The notes under the pieces were generated by a model. It was not told where the DNA came from, made no database searches, and saw only the letters and a program-made list of their open reading frames with translations. Positions 40,966 through 53,100 of a DNA stretch of 64,000 bases are shown here, one piece after another (the stretch's first letter is position 1; every line of letters starts with the position of its first letter). Position numbers and translations under genes: made by a program. The DNA comes from Lutraria lutraria (Eukaryota; Mollusca; Bivalvia; Venerida; Mactridae): NCBI GenBank assembly GCA_964023205.1, contig OZ026833.1, positions 2,795,553 to 2,859,552 of the forward strand, in the 5' to 3' direction.

Positions 40966-42288
40966 ATGTGTGACGAATCCCCTGACTTAGAGAAACACTG
41001 GACATGACGCTAGTCTTCAAGGAGATACTATTAAAATCATGTCTTTGATTATTTTCATTGAATAATTACTAAACTGGCATTGTTACATGTCTTGTGGAGA
41101 CGTCAAATTAAATTCTGGTTAAAATGTGAAGGGGTATCTATTGTGACCTTATGCAAAGAGTCGAATGAACGTCACCAGTTGTCAGCCATTTTAGACACAT
41201 ATTTGATGCTACTTTTTTTATTTGTAAAGCAAGTGTTGATTATAGATATAGGTGCACTGGTCTGTTGTTTGGGTATGTTGTTATGTTGACATTCATTTTG
41301 TTTTTACATGAACCAGTTTAGTTGTTTGCTTGTCTGTACATTAATTGAATTGAATTGCTTGATTTCACGTAAGATGTTTATGTGCACAAAACTAATTCCA
41401 TTTTATTGATTCATTCCTCTTTTTTAACAGAGGAATTAGATTTTATTTTTGTTTTTAGCTTTATGTATTTGCATGGTGGTTGATCCATTTTCTCATCATC
41501 ACTCAATTTTCTTTTGAGTGACATATTTTCCTTTTGATAATACGTATAAAATATATTCTAACACAATCTGTGAACTAACAGATCGATAAATATAGAAAAC
41601 AGAACAGTTGTTAATTCTACGACGACTAACAGTTATCTACGTGTATGACATTAACTTGATTGGCATAATGTTTCGTTCAATCCAGTAATACCAAAACATC
41701 AAAGAATCATTGTTTCGTTGGACATGTGAAAATAAATTCTAAACCGCTTTTTTCCAAATTGTTGACTAATTCATGTTTCACTGTTATTCGAACTGTCATC
41801 CGTCTTATGTATTCTCCTCATTTTTAATTCTGATTAAAACGACCCGTCTCCTTGATCTAGTGGTTAAGACCGGAGGATGGGAGTCTAGTACTGGTTCTTC
41901 CCAGGATCAATGGTTAGATGAACTGTCCGCCTCATATGACTCTGACTGTTGAAACTCAAACAAAGAAACAAACAAACTGATTAAGACAGAATGGTATTAC
42001 AATGACGGGGGTCTGATGTGGTTAACGAATATTTTAAAACAAAGTCTATGGTTACTATAATTATCTCCAAAAGGTGATGTTCGTGATATGCAAAAACTAA
42101 AAATCGCATCAAAAATGTACTGTTGTTTGAATGGATAATAAAAAGATGAACGATATAATAACTATGCTTGTTTGTTCTTCATTTGATATTTAGAAAATAC
42201 GGCCAAAATCATAGCCGTTAACTCTTTATTTCAGTCTAATTTACATACATTCATATAAATATTAACTAACACAATCATACACAGCATC
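40966..42288. other. Spacer after copy C
   Basis: No gene seen. It contains a truncated family-1 SINE-like repeat at 41841-41977. Up to about 42180 it matches the sequence after copies A, B and D. Confidence 0.55.
41841..41977 (+). repeat. Truncated SINE-like repeat (family 1)
   Basis: Same body and position relative to the upstream gene as at 10819-10951 and 26695-26848. Confidence 0.6.
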
Positions 42289-43084
42289 TATGGAAGGGAA
42301 TATCCGCCAGTACATTCATGCTGTTAAATGACAATGTTATGTCATTTACTTGCATATGCGTTCTTCTACTTGACAACTGCATTTTTGGTTTCTTACAAGT
42401 GCTTGCTACGTTATTCATGTTTCATATTACTTGATGCTAAGTGGACACTCCCTTCATATATATCGTTCATTCTTGCATGTAATTTACAACTGCGTTATGC
42501 CTTCTTTATCTTGAAATGTTTATTCACACTATTTCTAATTGCTATTGTTACTGCTTTTTGGATTCAACATTATTCTTGTTGAAGCATGATATTACAATGG
42601 TACATGAAGTACATGACTGGGAACCAATAAAACTTTTAGCTTCTTGCGCAAATTACTATACACGGGAGACAACTCCAGACATAAAATTTACAAGTTCGGA
42701 ATTTTCCGTGGTTTAACGGTGCGATAGTAAAAACTTTAATGTTTACGGAAGTGTATATCAATGACACATGTTGTTTTAATGAGACATCGAGCTGTCTCGT
42801 CGGTCTCGACGATAATGTCAGTGGCAGTGTGTTAGAAATGGTTTCTGTTACATCCAATAAACCAACCGAGATCGGCGAGAACATAACATTTTGTTGAATG
42901 TTGAAGAAACTGTGCTACGACGAGGCGGTACGGCAATGTTTTTCTGAACATCGTTGCAGGTGAATATTTTAGTAGATCTACATAAACATTATTTACTCCT
43001 ATATTTACCGTGTTACTTCTCATTAACTCAGGTCTATCTGGAGCAAATTCAGGTTCGGGGCTTATTTTAGATTTTTTAGACGAA

Positions 43085-43104
43085 GGGGGGGGGGGGGGGG
43101 GGGG
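43085..43104 (+). repeat. Poly-G run of 20
   Basis: Uninterrupted G homopolymer inside the 4.58-kb element. Its length is likely uncertain in the assembly. Confidence 0.9.
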
Positions 43105-43221
43105 TAAATTGTAGAAGCAATATTTGATTCAGCAGTAAAAGTTTATAACCTGTTTCGCAACTTTGAACCTGTATGTAACGGTCTATTGACTTTGTTTGAA
43201 ATGTAGGGGTGTGGTATATTG

Positions 43222-43280
43222 TTTGATTGGTAATGCATCTTGCAAGCAGGAGGTCGTGGGTTCGAGCCCCGCATCAGGGA
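43222..43280 (+). repeat. Truncated tRNA-like segment
   Basis: Keeps the right half of a tRNA: 'tgcaagcaggaggtcg', then a B box (GGTTCGAGCCCC). It lacks a D arm. It is flanked by 'gtggtatattgt', which also precedes the better copy at 43486, so the two are repeats of one unit. Confidence 0.55.
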
Positions 43281-43485
43281 CATTAAATTTTAATTTAAAT
43301 TTCCTCCTATTACATTTGGTGCCGTGACTAGGATGAGACTAGCACCAAGGGTGAAGCAAAGGCTAGCTGAGTTAGTCAAAAGAACCTATAGTTATCGCAA
43401 TTAATTACTTTGAATAAAAAGGAAGGAGGAATGTAGCTGTGTGGTATATTGTATTAAATTTTATAAATTGGCTGAGATATTCACA

Positions 43486-43557
43486 GCCTGATTAGCTCAG
43501 TTGGTAGAGCATCTGACATGCAAGTAGGAGGTTGCGTGTTCGAGCCCCGCATTGGGT
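43486..43557 (+). repeat. tRNA-like sequence (Ala-TGC-like), probably a SINE head
   Basis: The 72-base cloverleaf pairs fairly well: acceptor GCCTGAT with ATTGGGT, D arm GCTC/GAGC, loop CATGCAA giving a TGC anticodon, and a T arm with GTTCGAGCC (B box). The anticodon stem has a mismatch and wobble pairs. A decayed sister lies 260 bases upstream and both sit in a transposon. A working tRNA-Ala gene is possible but less likely. Confidence 0.5.
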
Positions 43558-45459
43558 ACTACATTATTTTCCTCCTCCCTATTACAGAAATAATTGCATA
43601 TGTGAAAATATGTTTGCTATCAAGAATAATATTATGAGAATGATTAACTTTTCAATTACCTATTGCCTAACATACTTCTTTTGATGATATTTATAAAATA
43701 AACCTAATTAATGTCAATGGTCTTCAATTTTCAGTCAATATTGGCAATGGTTGGACTACTCACAGTGGTACATGTACAGTCAATCAGCCTGGACAGAAGA
43801 CTTTTAGCTAGTGTGTGTTTTGGTGGTGGAGCTAATCAGTTTATACTCAATGATATGTTGGCCAGACTGGTACACGAAGATATCGCAAATGGGTTTTCTC
43901 AAAAAGTGGCTTTCCTGACAAAATTGTTTCTACATAGGTGGAAGTTAGTAATAAAACATAATAAACATTACATAGGTATTATATATACCGTATATGTAAT
44001 ATTAAGATGGAAGTATATATATATTTATATGCAGAAGTTATATATTCATATTATTCACATCACAGGACCTGCAGAATTTTGTGACTCATAGAATATTTAG
44101 GAAAAGATACACATGCATTCCATCTATATGTTATTTGTGACAGCACATTGCCATAATGACTTACAAGTATCTGTTGTTGTTTTTTGTTTATAAAATATAT
44201 GTGCAATTGAAAATATAATTTGCATAACTTATTAAATCTTATACTACTAAACTCTACTATTAAGCTCTCGTTATGATGTAAAAAGTATTTAGTTAGATTT
44301 TTTTCAATATACAAATTACAATGTGTTAATAAACTGGCATACATTTAAAGAAAATATACATATATTACAAGAAACATGTGTATAGCCATGTTAGACATAT
44401 TATATAAAGGATAACACAAACAAGTTAAAATAAACCTTTATTTCCATTTTGGTCAACAGCTATACAGTATACATAGCTAATGTTTAAATGAATAAATAAA
44501 TTTTGTATCCGTGATCCTTAGAATAAAGTAAAGAGTTACATCTAGGAAGATATTTAATTTTCATGTATATCAGAAGTTATAAATCACACTATATTCACAG
44601 ACAAATTGCATAGTGTAATATTTAAAGAAATTTTAGAACTGAGCAAATTTAAAGTTGAAGCTATATTTTATGTTTTTTCTAAGAAGTTGACTTATTTGAT
44701 GTAAATGCAAATTCATGATAATAAGTAATACATGTGAATTAATTATTCATCATTTGTAAGCATCAGTCTATTAGTGTCAATGTAATTTCTAAATTGTTTG
44801 TAAAGATATTTTTGTATTTGAATTGATCAATATTCTAGGTTCTTCATGTTAATTATTACTTAATAATAAATGCAAATTTTCAGTCAATATTGTCAATTGT
44901 ACAAATGTTAAATATCTAGATACTGTCAAACCTCCAAATAAAGGTCACCTTGTGAATAAAAGGTCATTATTTCTAAACCGTCATTTATCATTTAGAACAA
45001 AATAACTCCTGAATAAAAGCCATCTGTCAATATAGGCCAAATTTTCTATTTCCCAAGGATGGCCTAAGTTCAAAGTCTTGACTGTAGTCCAAAATACATG
45101 TTCCTGTAATGACTAATTAATTCACCTCATTAAGTCTCATTGTTAACAGTGAAGCATTGGAAGACATGTGCAATTATTATGGTTGTCAGTTATATTTCAA
45201 TTAGTTGTACTAATTGACAATAATGAATAATGTTTATTGTTAAAATTGAGACATGATTCAATTGGTTACTGAATTTATTGTTTACAGAAATACATAAATA
45301 AACAGTATAATAAATAGACAAATGAAAAAAATGATAATTGTTGTATTTTATCTATCCTTTGATTCAAGTAGTATGACTAGTGTTTTCAAGGTAGACACAC
45401 ACCTTAATTGTGTCCTAAGCTATCCTCACATTGTGCATATATGTCTATGTTCTTCTTGA

Positions 45460-45743
45460 AATATCTCAAACCATCTAGGAGTGTCATCATCAAAGCTATA
45501 TGGTTGGTCCTTTCATTTAACTCAGGGGAAAAAGTATATTGGCTGCTCATCCTTTAACGCATCTTTCTCATTGATTTGAGAAGAATCAACAATGGAGCGG
45601 ATACCCTTGGTGAAGTTGTGATAGAAGACACAACTGAGGTAGAAATAACTGTTGGATCACTAGCAAACATATCCTCCATGCATCAAAATACCTCCATATC
45701 TGTCGACTATCACCAGCTTGTTTTTTTCTTTAATGTTTTATAC
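45460..45743 (-). pseudogene. Fragment resembling a Myb/SANT-like DNA-binding protein
   Basis: On the minus strand a splice-acceptor-like 'tttattgcag' ends at 45744. The next bases encode, with one frame jump, pieces such as IWRYFDA and MEDMFASDPTVIS, the style of the C-terminal half of Myb/SANT-like (trihelix) domains found in some transposons. A helical segment like ELNERTNHIALMM follows. This is pattern recognition only and the frame is broken. Confidence 0.25.
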
Positions 45744-46874
45744 CTGCAATAAATAGACAGACACATTCAAATACCAATATTTATGTTTATCCATACTGTA
45801 ATGGAACTGTTTGTGATTAGTGATATTTACATCATTTTTGTGTGGTACAAAATGGAACACAATATCTAAATACAGGGAGCAACACTGAAACATGATGGGA
45901 ATGTGATATACTATACAGTCACTTGTACTCAACTGTACTGATATATGAATAACACAAATGAATGTTGATGCAAATGAACAATTTAAAACTGTTCTTTTTA
46001 GTGTAGGTCTTTCATATTGAACATTATTTTAAAATGTGATTGATTGCTTAAAACAAAATGACATCCAAATAAATGCCATGAACTTGGTAATTAACGCCAA
46101 TTATGTATTTTCCAAGGATAGACCTTGTTCAAAGGTTTAACTGTATATGAACAGGTATGCTATATAACATTGTTATATAGATCCCTGATAGAAATAAAAT
46201 TCTCCTCACACAACAGCAATAACTAAAAAATAATTTCACATGACAGAGTACACAATAACTGTTATTTTAGGATAAAACTTACTGTGGACTTACCTTCACC
46301 TCCACCAATATAGTATCTGCTGCTTTTGAAACGATGTATTGACATCGATGACCAATGGCTACAAATTCTACAGTAACAATTTTTGTCCCGTTTCGCTCAA
46401 CTTACACTAATTCGTCGAGTATTTTTTTGTGTACGCACCGTGCATGGTTGACCTTTTTACGGAAACTGCCGAAAAAATCTGGTTCCCAGCATTGTATGAA
46501 TTGAATATTACAAATGCATTCGTTTAAGTTCATGCTAGCTGCTGCTTAGTGCTAATTGGTTTCGCCTTCCTGAACTTGCAATCATTGATGTTAACATGCA
46601 TGTGTCGGTATAATAATAATGAATAGAATGGATGCATTTGTCATTTACACGCAAGAATATGTAATTTATATACATAGAGTAAGGATAGAATCAAGCCACG
46701 TGCCACTTACTGATGGAAAGAAGCATAAAGGCACACGGCAGTTGCAGTTAGTGTAAAACGAATGAAACGAGGCAAGATGCAATTGTCATTTAACAATATG
46801 CATGTAACAAGACAAGATGCAATTGTCATTTAACAGCATGCATGTACTGGCGGATATTCCCTTCCATAAGCATC

Positions 46875-48356
46875 ACATAGATTACATTGCATATCAATAT
46901 TTACATAAATACGACTAAAAGAGACTGTCGTTAATGCATTGCTTTAAAAGTCTGTTAATAACTAAACAGTACCGTGTTGTTTGTCGTTAAACACAGTTTA
47001 TTTATAAATAGGTCAAATAGTAATTAATAATATGTTAGTGTAGGTTTAGATTGGTAAAAACCAGTTTTGCACATTTAAAAGTCTGAACATAAACGTTTCG
47101 ATCTAAAACATATAACCCATATAAAGACAAATCCACATCATGAAATACCTTGAACTATTTCTCACTAGTCTACTTACACCTAGGACATTGTAGTTCCCTT
47201 CAAAAGATACAAACATTTAAACTCCATGTTGGAGTACAAGTCAGATTCCATGAGTACTTAAAGTACTTTGATCTTGACAGAGGGCTGAGGATGGACAATG
47301 CACACTTATACCATAAACAACAAAGATAAATTTCAATTACTCTTTTTTGTTCCTTAATTTTTTTTCGAGCGAAACGAAAGGAACATGTATGGATGATTTC
47401 GAAGTCATTGATTCATTGTCACTACAACGTTAAATGTATGGACTAGATAAGTAAATTATGCTAAAAGCCATGACATACTGTGAGAATACGAGCTACTGCA
47501 CATTTTGTAGACCCAAACAAATGTAGTGCCTTCAGCGCATTGATCTGTATACTGTATTCTGAACTTCTGACCTTGTATCATTATGTAATCTCAATACTCT
47601 CAGAGACATTGTAGTGGTCCAAAATTACTTTACTGAATAAAACAATTTTCTATGAATGAAACTTTTGTGCGGAAGGATACTTAATCATTATACCTGTTAG
47701 TTTTACAGTTTGAATTGCCGAAATATTTCCCATGCTTTCAAAAACAACAGAATCCTGCAATATACATCACCAACTTTTATCAAAACTGCTAAGTCTGCAA
47801 TATATACTTACAAAACAAGTGGTACTTCTTTTTAACACGGATGTACATGTAAGAGGCGTCACTTAATCATATGTAGAAAAAGTGGTGTACAGCTATAGGA
47901 ACTTTCGCTCCTAAAAAGACACAGTACACTTACATCAATGGTAGATTATTGCAAATGCATGCATACCTCTGCAGAGAAATTACTGACCCATAGGCCCGCT
48001 ATTTCATTGCCTAACAGCCGATGAGCGGGTTTAATTCTACGCATTTGAATATGTCATATATTTTAACGATACACACTTATTGAAATACATAACTCTTTAC
48101 ATGTTGTTACAATAAAATGATTTGAAATATATTTTGTTCCAACACACTTAATTGAGGAATATACCAGGTACGTCTATATATTCACACTATCTTGTTCAAC
48201 CAAGCTGTTGTGGGGTCCAGGGACGGTCTATGCCTGATCATAACATAGGTATGAGATAAATCACCTCCCAAAAATAACTCCTCATGCTTTACAATTGGTT
48301 ATTAACCATATAAAACACTTCACAGTACTACCCTATGTATACTTGAGGTAGAGTTG
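46875..48356. other. Spacer right of the 4.58-kb element
   Basis: No gene seen. Several stretches match the sequence after copy D: 46890-47000 with 63295-63365, 47265-47420 with 63665-63810, and 47935-47990 with 63880-63935. A copy of the dispersed 'ccatgagtact..agtactttg' repeat is at about 47225-47275. Confidence 0.55.
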
Positions 48357-48358
48357 TA

Positions 48359-49630
48359 CGAGGGACGGTCAGAAAATATCCGGACTTTTCATGCTCATGT
48401 CTTTCCACGGGCAGCTATATAAACATATTTTACATTGATGAAAACTACATTCTTTCGCCAATAACTTGGTCAATTTATTTTCAATGACAATTGTGTATAC
48501 ACCTTTTTTGGCCCATTGATATTTGATAGGTGTTTCGTCTATCATCGACTCTTTGTTAGAGGAACAGCGCTCTGTAATAAAGTTCATGGTTGCAGACGGT
48601 GAATAGTTCTGCGATACTTTTCAAATGCTCAAAAAAAGATTTTCTGATAAATGTGTATCACGTTCAATATTCTACCACTGGATTTCTCAGTTTCTTGATT
48701 ACAGAATAAGTGTTTGCGACAGACGTAGGTCTGGGCGGTCAGTATAGGCGGTGACCCCAACAATGGAAGCAAATGTTGAAGCAACACAGATCGTCGAGTA
48801 ACTTTGGAGGAGGTAGCCAACAAGTTCAGCATCGGTAATGCATCGACACACAAGATTTAACACGAACACATAAGCGTGCGAATGGTAAGTGCTAGGTGGG
48901 TGCCTAAACAGCTGTCCGCAGATCAAAAGGCAACCAGAGCGACCAATACAAAGGAACATTTGTGTCGTTTCAATCTTGAAGGAGGTTTTTTAACTGTATT
49001 ATCAATGGAAATGAAACGTGGGTTCATTATACCGAACCTGAGACAAAGCTCAGTTAAAGCGGTAAAAACGAGCTGGTTCTCCACTTCCTAAATAGTTTAA
49101 GCTGTCTCCTTTCGTTGCCTTTTGAGATGGGATTTACTAGGAATTATACTTGCTGATTTCATGCTAGAAGGTCAAAATGCCATCGTCAAGTACTATTTTA
49201 TAGTAATTCTGAAAAGTCTCAGAAAATCTGAAACAAAATTCGTCCAAGATAAGCACTGAAAAATGCCCTCCTTCTTCACGATAACGCACTCTCCCATACG
49301 GTATCTACAGTGAAGGTTATCAATTTTTACAAATGGAAATTGCTGTCTCATCCTCCCTATAGCACAGACCTCACACCCTGTGACTTTTATTTGTTTCCAG
49401 AACTGAAAAAAAAAACTTGCTGGAAAGAAGTATAAGACCTGGACGGCTTTGATATCTACCGTTACACAGTACCTATAACATAGGTCTACGTCATGGTTCA
49501 AAGCGGGAATACAAAAATGCCCAGATGTAGGTGGAGAATATTTTGAAAAAGAATAGAAATATTTTTTTAAAAATGTTAAATAGTTTTCGAGAACGATCCA
49601 AAAGTGCAGATATTTTCTGACCGCCCCTCG
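48359..49630 (+). mobile_element. mariner-family transposon (inactive)
   Basis: A 1272-bp element flanked by TA on both sides (48357-48358 and 49631-49632). The inverted ends start CGAGGGACGGTCAGAAAATA on the left and CGAGGGGCGGTCAGAAAATA (complement) on the right. Length, TA duplication and the transposase remnant all fit mariner of the Tc1/mariner superfamily. It lies between copies C and D, less than 500 bases upstream of D's start codon. Confidence 0.92.
48610..49450 (+). pseudogene. Degenerate mariner transposase
   Basis: Frames must be changed several times to follow it. The N-terminal helix-turn-helix region is visible (KKRFSDKCVSRSIFYHW, then RRRSGR). Of the catalytic triad, the first Asp motif reads NGNETWVHY, with Asn for Asp; the second is HDNALSH (Asp at 49280); the third is HPPYSTDLTPCD (Asp at 49382, 34 codons on). 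Stops and frameshifts make it non-functional. Confidence 0.88.
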
Positions 49631-49632
49631 TA

Positions 49633-50104
49633 GATGACGAAATAATGAGAATAGTTTGATAATAAAAGACAACAACATTATTGTATTATAGAACTATGCG
49701 AAAGGGTCACCTCCTCACTATTTAGAGACTTTTTCAGTTATATCTGATCCCGCTCGCTTTGGGTTATGTATTAATCTTTGACAGCTAGTTCGCATAAGTT
49801 AGGAAACTTAAAATATCGGTAAACTGGTTTACCGCTTTATTACTAACATTATTTTTGCAAGGGATATATTGTTATAACTGGATTTGAGATTATACCGGCC
49901 GAGACGTACAATATTGGGTAATTTAGACCGATCTACTGATCTACCTTTGTCTTTAAAACAGACTTTTGAATGCTTTGCAATATGGTACATCGACTTTATG
50001 ATCTTATCTATTATGGAGTTGTAGAGTGCACATTATTTTACATTTAGTTGACGACTGGTTTGCCGTTTAACGAATTAGTACCGTATTCTGTTCATATTGT
50101 CAAC
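49633..50104. other. Upstream region of copy D
   Basis: About 470 bases between the mariner element and the D start codon. I see no TATAAAAG box like that of B and C, so the promoter differs or lies beyond the mariner insertion. Confidence 0.4.
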
Positions 50105-53100
50105 ATGGCTCAGTTTGTTATTTCTGTGAAGACAGGAGATAAGAAATTTGCGGGATCTGATGCAAATATTAAGATAAGATTGTATGACAACATTGGACAG
50201 AAAACAGAAGATATAGTACTGGATACTTTCTTCCATAATGACTTTGAACGTGGAAAGTTAGACACATTTCCTATTAATAAACTAAACAATAAGAAATTCA
50301 ATGGCAACGTTTGTCAAATTGAATTGTGGCGGGACAACGCTGGATGTGGAGCTGACTGGTATTTGGAAAGGATTGATGTTGAAAACAAAAGCACCAACGA
50401 TGTTTACGTATTTCCGGTTCTTCGATGGATTCGGCCGAATTATCATTATATTATAACTCATTTGGACACGTCGTTACCACAATCAGATAAACATTCCGAG
50501 CAAAGAAAGGAAGAATTGAAAGAGAAGCGCTCTATTTACGAACCAGCACAAAAGATTCCACAGGGACCTATGCAGGTAGAAATTCAATGTGTGTTTTTTT
50601 CTTTCTTTAAATTACTTCTGTATATTTGTGTTATTTTACAACAGGCCCGCCTCCGTGGTCGAGTGGTTAAGAGCGCTGACTTCAAATCACTATAACCTCT
50701 CACTGATAGAGGGTCATGGGTTTGAGCCCAGCTACCGACCATGTCTCTTTATGTGAGAAATGTGGTCAGTTGATTACGGAGGATGGGTGTTTAATACTGG
50801 TTCTTCCCATGAACGATGAGTAGGTGAATTGTACGCCTCATATATGACTCTGACTGTTGCAAAGGGGAATAAAACTCAATCAAATAAATAAACACATGAT
50901 TTTACTTCTATAATTATATAGTGAATCCCAAGTTTATATAATTGAACATGCTATGCATACGGATCGCTCATTCAGTTGAAAAGCAGACGAAACTTGCAAT
51001 GTGTAATAAACAGCACCATCTGTTATACATATTAACATAATGGACATTCAGTTTTAAAACTTAAAACTTGCAGAACAGTACAACTTTCATAACATAACAA
51101 AAATCTTTATTTTATTGTGTATATAGAAAAGCAGCAACAGGAGAACCATAATCAATGCACAAAACACACACATCTGTATAGAAAATACTACATAATAATG
51201 AACGACCATGCATTTAGGGCCGTTGTTCTTCGAACTTTGTGTCTTCGGTAGAGTAGTTCATAATTCAAATTGGTAAATATCAAGTGTGACGTGACAAAAT
51301 ATCAAATTGGTAAATGTTAATTGTGACATGACAAAATATCAAATTGGTAAATGTTAAGTGAGACGTGACAAATGATCGAATTGGTAAATGTTATGTGAGA
51401 CGTGACAAAATATCAAATTGGTAAATGTTAAGTGTGACATGACAAATAATCAAATTAATAAATGTTAACACATGACGAATGATCAGATTGGTAAATTTTA
51501 ATACGCGACAAATGATCAAATTGGTAAACGTGACGAATGATCTAATTCATAAATGTTAACACATGAAAAATGATCAAATTGGTAAATGTTAAGTGTGACA
51601 TGAAAAATGATCAAATTGGTAAATGTTAAGTGTGACGTGACAAATGATCAAATTGGTAAATGTTAAGTGTGACATGAAAAATGATCGAATTGGTAAATGT
51701 TAAGTGAGACGTGACAAAATATCGAATTGGTAAATGTTAAGTGAGACGTGACAAATGATCGAATTGGTAAATGTTAAGTGTGACATGACAAATGATCTAA
51801 TTCATAAATGATAACACATGACAAATGATCAAATTGGTATAATTTAACACGTGACAAATTATCAAATTGGTGAATGGTAAGTGTGACGTGACAAATGATC
51901 ACACTCAGTAATTTTCCTACAGCTGTTTGTGATATATTTATTCAGCTTGTATAATTAATGATAATCTACTTCAAACAGTGACTTCAAAATCAATTTTGTA
52001 AAACAATCACTTCACAACCTCTTGTTTGTTTGGATGTCCTGTCTCTGATACTTTGTCTTTCGGTTTTTGTTTGATTGTTTTAGTGGGTTTAACAATACAT
52101 CATGCAACGTTAAGAAATGTGCTCCTCCTTTCACTAAATGAATTAAAGTCAAACCTGTAAACAAAGGTAACCCTTTGGAAAGTCCTAATTTGACCTTAAA
52201 TGACGGGTGCCTTATGCGGAGGTGTTAGTGTTCTAAATGATAAATGAATGTTTTAAAAAGAATGGCCTTTATTCACAGGGTGACCTTTTTTCGGAGTTGA
52301 CCGCTAATACTGGCTTATCTGTTCATGTCACTTCCAGTATCGTCCAAAATGTAGAAAGTGATACAAAAAACACTTCCGGGTTTTACAGCAAGTTCATAAT
52401 TACTATTCATGTATACATGTATTTTCAGAGTAAGGCAATGCCTGACGATGAAGTCTTCTCAAATGATTACCAGGTAAGAGTTCGCTGAGCAGGGTCATGT
52501 GACAACCGTAAATACACCAGGCTTTAGCTCTTCTAGTGTAAATTCAGTTTGAACTGGAATAATATTACCTCGGTGATTCAATAGACCGGAAGTATAGCTG
52601 AGTAATACCGTGATGGTCAGAACACAGCCTTATCATATTAATAACGAGTAAATGAATAAATACATTTATTATGTATGACATGTAAGCGATAGCATGCCCT
52701 GTTCCATCTTAAGATGGAAGGCAAAATTAATAGCAGTATTTACTCTTGTTCTTTACGCGTAAAAACAAACATGTACAATCAAAACTATGAAGAAGGCCAC
52801 CGTTGGAAAAGGTAAAATGTGGCCTATATTGTCAGGATGGCCGTTATTCGGGGGTGACGCCTAACACATGTTTGGCTGTACATGAACAGACTTAATCGGG
52901 TCTCAAATTCTCGACTTCTCCACCAACTATGCTAAGCCGGCTGAGTTAACTAGGGAGGTGGATTATATGGCAACATTATATATTTTTCAGCCACAGCTAG
53001 AACCGCGATGTAAGATTTTTTGTAGTCATATCGACTTTACTACATTAATACAATTCTATTCATGATTTTTTCAGTGGGACATCGCAGCGAATAAAGCGAA

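Larger units (their letters stand above)
42289..46868. mobile_element. 4.58-kb DNA transposon with 47-bp inverted ends
   Basis: The left end starts TATGGAAGGGAATATCCGCC and the right end is its complement. The first 47 bases of each end match with one difference. Flanks are an exact 6-bp duplication, agcatc, at 42283-42288 and 46869-46874. Near the right end 'gcaattgtcatttaaca' is repeated, a subterminal repeat. Inside are two tRNA-like segments, a 20-base G run (43085-43104), a weak + strand frame (43711-44091) and, on the - strand near 45460-45743, a fragment resembling a Myb/SANT-type DNA-binding protein. No intact transposase was recognised. The superfamily is unassigned: a 6-bp duplication is unusual (Dada and Polinton groups are known for about 6). 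The sequence after copy D resembles an empty site. Confidence 0.8.

Noticed and set aside
43711..44091. 126-codon + strand frame as an independent gene
   Set aside because: It has no recognisable domain, becomes low-complexity after about residue 70, and lies inside the 4.58-kb transposon; kept only as a note there.
49193..49678. 161-codon minus-strand reading frame
   Set aside because: It is the antisense of the mariner transposase remnant and right end; no protein family fits.
51266..51900. CRISPR-like regular repeats
   Set aside because: Units are contiguous 37-mers without unique spacers, in an intron of a eukaryotic gene; it is a minisatellite.
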